The notes beneath the pieces are model-generated. The model was not told the DNA's origin. It made no database searches and saw only the letters and a list, made by a program, of their open reading frames with translations. Below are positions 8,575-15,323 of a DNA stretch of 24,387 nt, one piece after another. The position numbers and the translations under genes were made by a program. Each line of letters begins with the position of its first letter. The first letter of the stretch is position 1. Origin of the DNA: Deinococcus ruber (GTDB lineage: Bacteria > Deinococcota > Deinococci > Deinococcales > Deinococcaceae); NCBI RefSeq assembly GCF_014648095.1, contig NZ_BMQL01000067.1, positions 1-24,387 on the forward strand, in the 5' to 3' direction.

Positions 8575-8603
8575 CGAGCAATCATCAAAAATGACGGTGA
8601 ACC
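8565..8603 (-). repeat. Right terminal inverted repeat of the IS
   Basis: Mirror copy of 6878-6916. It overlaps the last codons of the transposase. Confidence 0.92.
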
Positions 8604-8608
8604 TGCGT

Positions 8609-8649
8609 TATGGGTTCATTCCAGGGTCTTGAATTGGTATGAACCCATA
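8609..8649. repeat. 11-bp inverted repeat beside the right IS end
   Basis: TATGGGTTCAT (8609-8619) and ATGAACCCATA (8639-8649) are perfect reverse complements separated by 19 nt. The left arm contains the GGGTTCA core that also occurs, inverted, beyond the left IS end. It lies 5 bp outside the IS and upstream of the SRPBCC gene, and could be an operator, a hairpin or the edge of another small element. Confidence 0.55.
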
Positions 8650-8692
8650 CAGCAACTTCATTCCATTCTGAGGGCCTGCTCCCCGCCCCCGC

Positions 8693-8698
8693 TATACT
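8693..8698 (+). promoter_or_regulatory. -10 box of SRPBCC gene, leaderless transcript likely
   Basis: TATACT ends 7 nt before the ATG at 8706, and no Shine-Dalgarno sequence is present. A transcript starting at or next to the ATG would be leaderless, a common arrangement in deinococci. No good -35 box is seen. Confidence 0.55.
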
Positions 8699-8705
8699 GC
8701 CCCTC

Positions 8706-9191
8706 ATGCCCCGTGCCGCCCGCGCTGAGATCACGCTCCAGGCCCCTTTGGAACGGGTCTTTGAACTGCTGGTGGACTTCGGCGCCTACAGGCGCTGGAA
8801 TCCCTTCGTGGTGGACGTCACGGGTGCTGCCCGCGCTGCCGAGGGCGTGCAAATGCGCTTCAGGCTGCGCTGGCGTGAGGGTCGGTACATCCATTCCGAC
8901 GAACGGGTCACGCGCGTGCATCCTCCGGCCGATGGCGCGGCGCTGGTCGCCTGGCGTTACGACAGTCCGTTGGCCCACTGGGGCCTTCTGCGCTCAGAGC
9001 GGGTACAGACGCTCAGGCGCCTCCCGAACGGCCACACGGCCTACACCACCGAGGAGGTCTTCCATGGACCGGCAGCCGCATTCGTTCCCGTGCAGTGGGT
9101 GCAGGCGGGGTTCAAAGCCCAGGCGCGGGCCATGAACGATGACCTGTCGTCCTCAACGCCAGCAGTGTCGCCCGAGGATCTGTCTGGCTGA
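8706..9191 (+). CDS. SRPBCC (START/polyketide cyclase-like) family protein
   Basis: 161 aa, typical for a one-domain SRPBCC protein. It opens with a beta strand and helix signature (AEITLQAPLERVFELLVDFGAYRRWNPFV), where the RWNPF motif is characteristic, and continues with alternating strands (MRFRLRWREG, RYIHSDERVTRV, ALVAWRYDSPLAHWGLLRSERVQTLRRLPNGHTAYTTEEVFHG) and a C-terminal helix around FVPVQWVQAGFKAQARAMNDDL. The fold binds hydrophobic ligands; the ligand here is unknown. It is cytoplasmic and single-gene. It ends 4 bp from the corrected end of a convergent membrane-protein gene. The IS right end lies about 100 bp upstream and could affect its expression. Confidence 0.88.
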   Translation: MPRAARAEITLQAPLERVFELLVDFGAYRRWNPFVVDVTGAARAAEGVQMRFRLRWREGRYIHSDERVTRVHPPADGAALVAWRYDSPLAHWGLLRSERVQTLRRLPNGHTAYTTEEVFHGPAAAFVPVQWVQAGFKAQARAMNDDLSSSTPAVSPEDLSG

Positions 9192-9526
9192 CATTTCAGA
9201 GCCAGAGGATGATGCAGGCGACGTGGACAGCGGCTAAAAATGCCCGTCAGCTTCAGACCGGCGGCGCTCAGGGCCACCAGCACCGTCACCACCAATCCGG
9301 CCACCTGCACCAGGCGGACGGCTGGACGGAGGTGGTCGAGACCCGCCCGCTTAAACCCGCGGTCCGCTAGGCGCACACACGCCCAAACCACGCTCAGACC
9401 ACCCAGCAGGAGGGCCAGACCGGTCAGCAGCCGGGTCGTATGACTGGGCGCGAGATCTTCGATGAAGAGCGGGGAACTGGCGAACAGCAGCAGGCCCACC
9501 AACAGCACGATCCAGCTGCGGCGCAT
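9041..9526 (-). CDS. Small membrane protein gene with probable frameshift (true end near 9196)
   Basis: The annotated frame gives 161 aa, but only the first ~97 look real: hydrophobic segments at about 4-22, 32-52 and 69-94. After residue ~97 the frame turns into an antisense shadow of the SRPBCC gene. At the A5 run 9236-9240 (T5 on the coding strand) removal of one base restores a hydrophobic fourth segment, LAAVHVACIILWL, followed by TGA at 9196-9198. This gives a natural 109-aa four-helix membrane protein ending 4 bp from the convergent SRPBCC stop. A GGAG lies upstream of the ATG at 9526. The function is unknown. The extra base may be a sequencing error, a mutation or a slippage site. Confidence 0.68.
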   Translation of the reverse strand: MRRSWIVLLVGLLLFASSPLFIEDLAPSHTTRLLTGLALLLGGLSVVWACVRLADRGFKRAGLDHLRPAVRLVQVAGLVVTVLVALSAAGLKLTGIFSRCPRRLHHPLALKCQPDRSSGDTAGVEDDRSSFMARAWALNPACTHCTGTNAAAGPWKTSSVV

Positions 9527-9680
9527 TCAGATCCACTCCAGGACGAAGTGTGTGCTGTCGGCGGGGCGGTGTGAACGTGGAGCGTGAGACGGTGACGTGG
9601 GATTGGGCATGGCTTGACCACCGGCGTCGTCACTTCAAGCCCGGTATCACGTCTGCGGGTATACCTGCGTTTTACTGCGT

Positions 9681-9697
9681 GTCAGGACACTCCTGAC
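9681..9697 (+). promoter_or_regulatory. Perfect palindrome against the PAP2 start codon
   Basis: GTCAGGA-CAC-TCCTGAC ends one base before the ATG at 9698. The AGGA within it is the likely ribosome site, so the structure could be an operator or an mRNA hairpin that hides the ribosome binding site. Confidence 0.5.
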
Positions 9698-10363
9698 ATG
9701 CGTCCACCCTTGCGGTCTTCCCTCTCGCATCTCCGGCCTGCCGCCCTGCTCCGCTTGCTGCTGGGGATCCTACTGCCACTGATTCTGGTGGGAATCGTCG
9801 GTGAAGACGTCCTGGAGCACCAGCGATATGCGTTCGAGACGCCGCTGATGCTCTGGCTGCATGCTCACAGCACGCCACTGCTGGATCAGATCGCGGTCGT
9901 GCTCGCAACGGTCGGCGGGGCCACCGTCATTGCCCCGCTCAGTGCGGTGCTTGCCTATCTGCTCTACCGGCGTTCGTTCATTGCCTCGCGCTTTTTCGTG
10001 GTCGCCGTGCTGGGCGCGGCGCTGCTGAACGGCATCATGAAACTGACCTTTCATCGTGCCCGACCGGAACTCTGGCCCCGGTTACTCCCAGAAACCGGCG
10101 CGTCCTTCCCCAGTGGCCACAGCATGTACAGCGCCGCCTTCGTGACCGCCCTGATCCTGCTCGCGTGGCCCACCCGGTACCGCTGGGTGTCACTGGGGCT
10201 AGGCGCTGCGTTCACCCTGCTGGTCGGCTGGTCGCGGGTCGATCTTGGCGTGCATTTTCCGACCGACGTGCTGGCTGGATGGCTGAGCGGCGCAGCCTGG
10301 GCGTTGGGCGTGTACAGCGTGCTCAGGCCCACTCGCCTGCTGCTCCCACAAGGAACGGTATGA
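9698..10363 (+). CDS. PAP2 superfamily membrane phosphatase (undecaprenyl-PP phosphatase-like)
   Basis: 221 aa from the ATG at 9698; an earlier in-frame start at 9614 would add a hydrophilic, unnatural extension. About five or six membrane helices. The three-part acid phosphatase signature is complete: KLTFHRARP (motif 1), PSGHSMYSAAF (motif 2, catalytic His) and SRVDLGVHFPTDVLAG (motif 3, second His). Such enzymes dephosphorylate lipid phosphates, often undecaprenyl pyrophosphate for cell-wall synthesis, on the outer face of the membrane. The gene overlaps the response regulator (ATGA at 10360-10363), which places it first in an operon with a two-component system. A paralogue is at 18968. 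Confidence 0.9.
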   Translation: MRPPLRSSLSHLRPAALLRLLLGILLPLILVGIVGEDVLEHQRYAFETPLMLWLHAHSTPLLDQIAVVLATVGGATVIAPLSAVLAYLLYRRSFIASRFFVVAVLGAALLNGIMKLTFHRARPELWPRLLPETGASFPSGHSMYSAAFVTALILLAWPTRYRWVSLGLGAAFTLLVGWSRVDLGVHFPTDVLAGWLSGAAWALGVYSVLRPTRLLLPQGTV

Positions 10364-11043
10364 GGATCCTGATCGTCGAGGACGACCCGTTCATCGCCGA
10401 TCTGCTCCGCGATGGCCTGGCGGACGATGGCCATGAATGCGACCTGGCTCCCACTGCCCGTGCGGGCGAGGAACTCGCGCAGCTCTTCCCGTACGGGCTG
10501 GTGCTGCTGGATGTGATGCTGCCGGAGGGGATGGATGCGGGCTTCCAGCTCGGCAAGCACCTACGCGCGCACGGTGTGACGGCCCCGATCCTCTACCTGA
10601 CCGCCAGGGGCGCGGTCGAAGACCGAATCTCCGGTCTGGATGCGGGTGGGGACGATTACCTGGGAAAGCCGTTTGATTTCGGTGAGCTGCGTGCGCGCAT
10701 CCGCGCGCTGCTGCGCCGCGCCGCCGGGCAGGTGCAACACACGGTGGCGCTCCCGCAGGGCTTCATGGTGAATCTGACCAGCCGGGAACTTTACCGCGCG
10801 GGCCAGCGGATCGAGGTCACGCGCCGAGAAATGCTGCTGCTCGAACTGTTGATCCTCCATCCGGGCCGCGCGTTCACCCGCGAGGAGATCATCGACCGGC
10901 TCTGGGGCGGGGAAGGCGGGGTGGAGCCGAAAGTGATTGACGTGTACGTCAGCACCCTGCGCCGCAAGACCGCTGAGGCGGTGATCGAGACACTTCGGGG
11001 GCACGGTTACCGGCTGGGGGCGCTGCCGGAACTCGGTCCGTGA
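10360..11043 (+). CDS. OmpR-family response regulator
   Basis: 227 aa from the ATG at 10360, which has AGGA 6-9 nt upstream and overlaps the PAP2 stop; a longer open frame from 10165 only shadows PAP2. The receiver domain (1-115) has acidic Asp8/Asp9, phospho-acceptor Asp51 in LVLLDVMLPE, Thr81 and Lys103 in YLGKPFDF. The winged-helix DNA-binding domain (about 128-222) shows TSRELYRAGQRIEVTRREMLLLELL and VIDVYVSTLRRKT, ending GHGYRLG. It should be phosphorylated by the kinase encoded next and act as a transcription regulator, perhaps of its own operon. Its stop overlaps the kinase start. Confidence 0.95.
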   Translation: MRILIVEDDPFIADLLRDGLADDGHECDLAPTARAGEELAQLFPYGLVLLDVMLPEGMDAGFQLGKHLRAHGVTAPILYLTARGAVEDRISGLDAGGDDYLGKPFDFGELRARIRALLRRAAGQVQHTVALPQGFMVNLTSRELYRAGQRIEVTRREMLLLELLILHPGRAFTREEIIDRLWGGEGGVEPKVIDVYVSTLRRKTAEAVIETLRGHGYRLGALPELGP

Positions 11044-12335
11044 TGCGGCAGATCCGCTCTCTGAGTCTGCGCCTGAAGCTGACACTCGGGTACGCACTGA
11101 TCTTCTCACTCAGTGTGCTGCTGGGCGCCGCAGGCGTATACCTGAGTGCCAGCAGCACCCTGCAGCATTCGCTCGACACCACCCTGAGCGAAACGGCGAG
11201 CGTGGCCCAGGCGAGTATCGAACACCAGCAGGGGCGGTATGTGTTTGCGTCTGGCCTGAAACCGAGTGGCGACGTGTACGTTGATCTGCTGGACCAGCGG
11301 GGAACCCGGCTGGCCTTCGCAGGGACTGGCGTGGATGACCTGCCATTGCCACCCACACAGGGGCTCAGGACTGCAAAGGCGCGCCGGTATCTCACGCAGC
11401 AGGTGCAGGGCGGGTTGTTCCTGCGGGTGTCCAGATCCAGCGACATTCTCTCGGAGGTGACGGAAATGCTCGGACGGATCCTGGCGATCGGCAGTCTGGG
11501 CATGATCCTGTTGGCCTGCGCGGCCGGGTACTTCCTCGCGGACCGGGCGCTGCGGCCGATGGATGCCGTGGCCCGCCTTGCCAGCCGCATCACCGAGAGC
11601 GGCAACTACACGCAGCGGGTGCCAGCAGTCGTGGGCACCGATGAAATGGCGGTGCTGACCAACACCGTCAACCGTCTGCTCGATCATATGGCAGGGACCA
11701 TTGAGCGAGAACAATCCTTCGCTCGCATTGCCGCGCATGAGCTCCGCACGCCGCTGACGGCCATCAAGGGTCGGTTGGATCTCGCGTTGGAGCGTCCCCG
11801 TGACAATGCCACGTATCAGAAGACGCTGGAAGTCATGCGGAGTCGTGTCTACGCGCTGGTGTCGCTGAGTGAAGGCCTGCTGGAACTCGCGAGCACCGAC
11901 GCACCCCTGAAACTGCAGCGGGTGGAACTGGGGTCGGTGGTGCTGGACGTCGTGGAGCGTCTGGAAGAGGCCTTCAAAGCGCGGGGGAAACACCTCGAGC
12001 TGGACGTGGGAGAGAATTGGGTATCGGCGGAACTGCCGGGATTGCAGCACCTGGTGCAGAATCTCGTTGAGAATGCCCTGAAGCATGGTGGAGGGCAGGT
12101 GGTGGTGCAGGTTGCGCCGGGCCTGTTGGCGGTGCACGATGGGGGCATGGGACCGGATCCTGGTGAATGGGAACGGCTGCTCCGCCCGTTCGAACGCGGC
12201 TCGACCGCCCACACGGTGCCTGGCAATGGGTTGGGGTTGGCACTGGTGCAGTCCTTGGCTCGGCGATGGCACGCCGTGATCACACCAAGCTGGTCGGAGA
12301 AGGGATTCACTGTGGAGCTTCACTGGCCACCCTGA
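11043..12335 (+). CDS. Membrane sensor histidine kinase
   Basis: 430 aa from the ATG at 11043; a GTG at 11040 in the same frame would add one residue. Two membrane helices (about 14-36 and 146-168) bracket an extracytoplasmic sensor of roughly 105 residues without a recognised fold. A HAMP linker follows (about 168-222), then the HisKA dimerisation domain with IAAHELRTPLTAIKG (phospho-acceptor His232) and the ATPase domain with N box NLVENALKHG, G1 DGGMGPD and G2 PGNGLGLALV. It is translationally coupled to the response regulator. The signal is unknown; the PAP2 partner suggests envelope status. Its last 28 bases overlap the antisense 3' end of a decayed gene. Confidence 0.95.
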   Translation: MRQIRSLSLRLKLTLGYALIFSLSVLLGAAGVYLSASSTLQHSLDTTLSETASVAQASIEHQQGRYVFASGLKPSGDVYVDLLDQRGTRLAFAGTGVDDLPLPPTQGLRTAKARRYLTQQVQGGLFLRVSRSSDILSEVTEMLGRILAIGSLGMILLACAAGYFLADRALRPMDAVARLASRITESGNYTQRVPAVVGTDEMAVLTNTVNRLLDHMAGTIEREQSFARIAAHELRTPLTAIKGRLDLALERPRDNATYQKTLEVMRSRVYALVSLSEGLLELASTDAPLKLQRVELGSVVLDVVERLEEAFKARGKHLELDVGENWVSAELPGLQHLVQNLVENALKHGGGQVVVQVAPGLLAVHDGGMGPDPGEWERLLRPFERGSTAHTVPGNGLGLALVQSLARRWHAVITPSWSEKGFTVELHWPP

Positions 12336-12907
12336 CCCGGCGTGTCCTTTGGCGCGCGCAGTTCCGAGACTGTTCCACGATGCGCGGCGTGCCCTGGTAG
12401 ACAGGCTCGGTGAGTTGCTGACGAGCATGATTTGATACATCACCGTCTCCGTGTGCACCTGCCACAGCCCCCGCCACGCCTGAACGAACTGCAGCGGCCG
12501 CTGTGCGCACGTGGCACACACGTCAACGGCCTCATCCCACTGCGCCCACGTCCCGAGCGGGTGGCCGGGCCGCCGTGCGTGCGAAGGCTGACACGTTACG
12601 GTTTATGGTATCAGGCGAAGAAGGGCGTCCAGGGGGGCGTTTACGCGATCCAATTCCAGTTCCGGTTGTAGCGCGGCAAGGCATGGCTCCGCGAGGAACG
12701 TCTGTCGCACGTGATTTCAGCAAGACGTGGTGCATCGCGGATGAGTTGCACCGCGACCGGTGCTGGTTCCTGACCAACCCTGACCAGCTTGTCGGGCGAA
12801 CCGTGCTGGCTGAGCAGGGAAGCATCGCCCATCCTGGCTGGGATGTAGCCCTTCAGCCGTAGGGCCAGCCTGACGTCGTCTTGAATCCCCTGCTCGAACG
12901 TCGTCAT
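12307..12907 (-). pseudogene. Decayed gene of unknown family (two frameshifts and one stop)
   Basis: Reading from the ATG at 12907, the frame starts naturally (MTTFEQGIQDDVRLALRLKG). At the A3 run opposite 12715-12717 the sense continues only if one A is added, giving VRQTFLAEPCLAALQPELEL and then LDALLRLIP. A TAA follows at 12603-12605, yet the same frame remains protein-like after it (HPLGTWAQWDEAVDVCATCAQ, FVQAWRGLWQ). At the A3 run opposite 12431-12433 another added A gives HARQQLTEPVYQGTPRIVEQ and a TGA at 12307-12309. Repaired length is about 200 aa. I do not recognise the family; a Cys-x2-Cys in VCATCAQRP may bind metal. Three lesions within 600 bases favour true decay. Confidence 0.62.
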
Positions 12908-12963
12908 GTTTTCTGTCACTCGAAGGTACGGAAAAGGTCTGCACCCCCTGTGTGCAATAGTTG

Positions 12964-13004
12964 AAGGGCAAGTGGGGCGACGGTTCACGTCGCCCACTTG
13001 CCTT
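12964..13004 (-). terminator. Probable terminator hairpin after the subtilase gene
   Basis: An imperfect 16-bp inverted repeat (arms 12964-12981 and 12989-13004, two single-G bulges, 7-nt loop) lies about 130 bases beyond the stop of the minus-strand protease gene. No strong T run follows in either direction. Confidence 0.5.
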
Positions 13005-13135
13005 GTCATGATTCAGGTCGGGGGAGGTGGCGTCAACGTTGCCGAGGAAGGTTGCCGGGTTCTGCCACGTCCCCCACATGTTCACCATAGGCCTTCAAAA
13101 CATCTTGGCTCGGTTCACGTCCGTGTCGAGCCGTC

Positions 13136-14485
13136 CTACTTGACGATGGGCGTGAGAAACGCAGCGAGATCCAGGCGACCATACCCGAGCTTCTTGTCAT
13201 AGCGCTGATTGAGCGGGTTGGTGTAGAGGTTGACGGCGGTGGCGGCCATGCTCGTGGTGATATTGGAGACCGGCACCTTCAGCGGCTGTCCAAGGGCCAG
13301 GGCCAGGCCGCCCGCCACTATCGGGGCGGCCTGGCTGGTGCCGCTCCACGCGGCCATCAGATTGCCGGGGGCCGGGGCATACACGTTCTCGCCAGGGGCC
13401 ATGAGTTCGAGTTCTTTGGCGTAGTTCGAGAAGCTGGATTTGGTGTCCGTCAGATCGACGCTGCCGACACTGAGCAGGCCGAAAATCTTGGTGGCACTCG
13501 CCGCCGGATAGGTGATCTTGTCCTCGTTGGCATTGCCGGCCGAGGACACCACCAGGACGCCTTTGGCGGTGGCGGCGGTGATGGCCTGCTGGATGATCTT
13601 GGAATCGCTGGTGCTGCCGAGGCTCAGGTTGATGACGTTCGCGCCTTTCGCCACCGCCCAGGTGATGGCCTGGGCGATCGTGGTCAGGTCGCCGGAACCG
13701 TCGGGGCCAAGGACGCGAATGGGCATGATCCTGGCCCGGGGCGCAATCTGCAGGATGATGCCCGCCACGTTGGTACCGTGGCCGAATCCCCCAGTGCCGA
13801 GGGTACCTTCATCCTGCGGCACCGTGTCGCCGGCATAGTAGTCCTGCCAGGTGGCGGGGTCCGTCAGCGAGCCGGCAAACGCGGGATGGTTGAGGTCGAT
13901 GCCGGTGTCGATAACGGCGACGGTGACGCCCGCGCCGAGATTCGGCGCGAGCGCCTGGGCCTGCTGGAGATGAAGGGTCGTCCAGAGCTGGGTATTTTGC
14001 GGAATCGGGGCGTAGCTGCCGCCGGCCCAGGCTACTCTGGCGCCCCCTGACCAGGCGAGCAAGCTGCCGCCGGCCCAGGCGACCCTGGCCCCGCCGATGG
14101 TGGCGGTGAGGGTGCCGCCGCCGGTGAACTGATCTTTGTTCGCTTCGACGGTGATGTCCCGGTTCAGCGGAACGGACAGGGCAGACAGCTGCGCGGCTGT
14201 CGTTCCCGTGGGTGCATTGATGCCGACGATGGCCTGACACGGGTCGCCGCTTCCTGCGCGACAGGTCGCGTCGTTCCATGTCACCACGGTGCCGCCGGTG
14301 GCGTGCTGAAGGGAGGCGACCGAGTCACCCGGTTGGAGGGGGACGAGCGCGGCATACGCGTAGCGGGTGGCGACCTGTCCAGGACGGTCGGCGCTGAGAT
14401 CCGCCGCTGGGCCGGAGGTGGTGCTGTTACAGGCGGCGAGCAGCAGGGCCGTCAGCGAGAGGAACAGGTGAGTTCGTGCGTGCAT
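13136..14485 (-). CDS. Lipoprotein subtilisin-like serine protease (S8 family)
   Basis: 449 aa; AAAGGAG precedes the ATG at 14485. Residues 1-19 are a lipoprotein signal with lipobox LLAAC (Cys19). Residues 35-115 resemble an inhibitor-I9-like propeptide region. A short internal repeat, GGARVAWAGGS, occurs at 131-141 and 147-157, just before the catalytic domain. The S8 domain (about 185-445) has the full triad: VIDTGIDLNHP (Asp193), GFGHGTNVAG (His236) and SGTSQAAP (Ser384), with oxyanion Asn318 in SSAGNAN. It should be an active protease anchored outside the cytoplasmic membrane, processing or degrading envelope proteins. It appears single-gene, with a hairpin downstream. Confidence 0.95.
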   Translation of the reverse strand: MHARTHLFLSLTALLLAACNSTTSGPAADLSADRPGQVATRYAYAALVPLQPGDSVASLQHATGGTVVTWNDATCRAGSGDPCQAIVGINAPTGTTAAQLSALSVPLNRDITVEANKDQFTGGGTLTATIGGARVAWAGGSLLAWSGGARVAWAGGSYAPIPQNTQLWTTLHLQQAQALAPNLGAGVTVAVIDTGIDLNHPAFAGSLTDPATWQDYYAGDTVPQDEGTLGTGGFGHGTNVAGIILQIAPRARIMPIRVLGPDGSGDLTTIAQAITWAVAKGANVINLSLGSTSDSKIIQQAITAATAKGVLVVSSAGNANEDKITYPAASATKIFGLLSVGSVDLTDTKSSFSNYAKELELMAPGENVYAPAPGNLMAAWSGTSQAAPIVAGGLALALGQPLKVPVSNITTSMAATAVNLYTNPLNQRYDKKLGYGRLDLAAFLTPIVK

Positions 14486-14620
14486 CAGAAGGCTCCTTTC
14501 AGCAGGAAGGCAACGGGGTAAGAGTCAAAGCGTCCACTGAATCACGTCCATGATAAGGATGTGAAATGACGGAAACTTTGCGAAACGCCACGTCAAATGC
14601 CAACTACCCCCCATAGATGA

Positions 14621-15221
14621 AGAGGAACAACATGGATCGGTGCAGACGGGCCGCATGCACCTAGTCTTCCAGATGCGGCGCGGGTGGTGCCCCTGCAGAT
14701 GACGCTGGGCGAAGTGGCGGGAACGGCCGCGTGGCTGGCGATCCGGCGGGGAACGACGGTGGCGCAGCTGGCCCAGGAGCCACGCGCCGTCGCTGAGCTG
14801 CAACGCGTGCTGCACTGCGCCGGATTTCGTACCTTGGCCCCGACGTCGATGGCGGTTCATGTCGGCCTGCAGGACGCGCAGCCCGCCCAGCTGCTGCGGC
14901 GGGGCCTGTTCAACACGCCCACGTATCGCCGCGGCTCGCTGGATTCGGCCCAGCCGATCCTGGCGCGTGATTTCGTGGCGAACCTGGAACACTGGCTGAG
15001 TGCCCACGGCAAGTGGTCGACGCGCTCAGCCGCGCTGCTGGCGCGGTGCCGCTGGACGAACCGGGACTCGGAAGCGCCGCTCAGCTGGGCCGGGGCCCGT
15101 GCGGTCTTCATCCTGCTGCAGGAAGATCCCTGGGAGGTGCTGAAGACGCCTCGACGCCTGACTCGCGCCCAGGCCGCCCACCTGCTGATCAACATGTTTC
15201 GGGCAGCGGAACGACAAGTAG
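14621..15221 (+). pseudogene. 5'-truncated FAD-dependent oxidoreductase remnant
   Basis: The frame is open from 14621 (after a TGA at 14618) and has no natural start. Its beginning, TTWIGADGPHAPSLPDAARVVPLQMTLGEVAGTAAWLAIRR, with RVVPLQMTLGEVAGTAA as core, matches the conserved C-terminal end of the PF12831-type FAD oxidoreductase domain, where VQP/ALGQAAGTAA is typical. The FAD-binding N-terminal part is absent. A tail of ~150 residues includes LTRAQAAHLLINMF. At TTT 15197-15199 removing one T gives MFGQRNDK and a TAG at 15219-15221, directly followed by a strong palindrome; without it the frame runs to 15355 antisense to the fasciclin gene. An unremarkable GTG at 14684 could start a fragment. 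Not a working enzyme. Confidence 0.65.
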
Positions 15222-15245
15222 CCCGGGAACCGCGGTTCCCGGGCT
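15220..15245. terminator. Perfect 26-bp GC palindrome
   Basis: The sequence AGCCCGGGAACCG followed by its exact reverse complement lies immediately after the inferred TAG of the oxidoreductase remnant. It is probably a terminator stem; no T run follows. Confidence 0.6.
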
Positions 15246-15258
15246 GGCACCGACAGAC

Positions 15259-15299
15259 GCACGCTGCCACGCTTCTTCACTGGAAGCGTGGCAGCGTGC
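15259..15299. terminator. Strong 17-bp stem-loop between convergent genes
   Basis: Arms GCACGCTGCCACGCTTC (15259-15275) and its perfect complement (15283-15299) enclose a 7-nt loop. It lies between the + strand remnant and the minus-strand fasciclin gene (stop at 15324), so it could end transcription from both sides. Confidence 0.7.
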
Positions 15300-15323
15300 G
15301 AACACGTACATTCAGGATCAGCG

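Larger units (their letters stand above)
6878..8603 (+). mobile_element. Complete ISL3-family insertion sequence
   Basis: The 1726-bp element is bounded by perfect 28-bp terminal inverted repeats (6878-6905 and 8576-8603), each beginning GGTTCACCGTCA. With one mismatch the repeats extend to 39 bp (6878-6916 and 8565-8603). It contains a single intact transposase gene whose stop codon lies inside the right repeat. ISL3 elements normally create 8-bp direct target repeats; here the 8 bp on the left (TCCCAACC) and right (TGCGTTAT) differ, so the element has recombined or suffered an adjacent deletion since insertion. Confidence 0.93.

Noticed and set aside
6870..8611. Target-site duplication of the IS
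   Set aside because: The 8-bp flanks TCCCAACC and TGCGTTAT do not match.
11106..12521. 471-codon minus-strand frame opposite the histidine kinase
   Set aside because: Shadow of the kinase gene. Only its first ~45 codons are natural, and these belong to the decayed gene 12307-12907.
13010..13088. Protein-like minus-strand start MVNMWGTWQNPATFLGNVD
   Set aside because: The frame loses natural composition after ~30 codons as it crosses the terminator hairpin. Too short to call; possibly another remnant.
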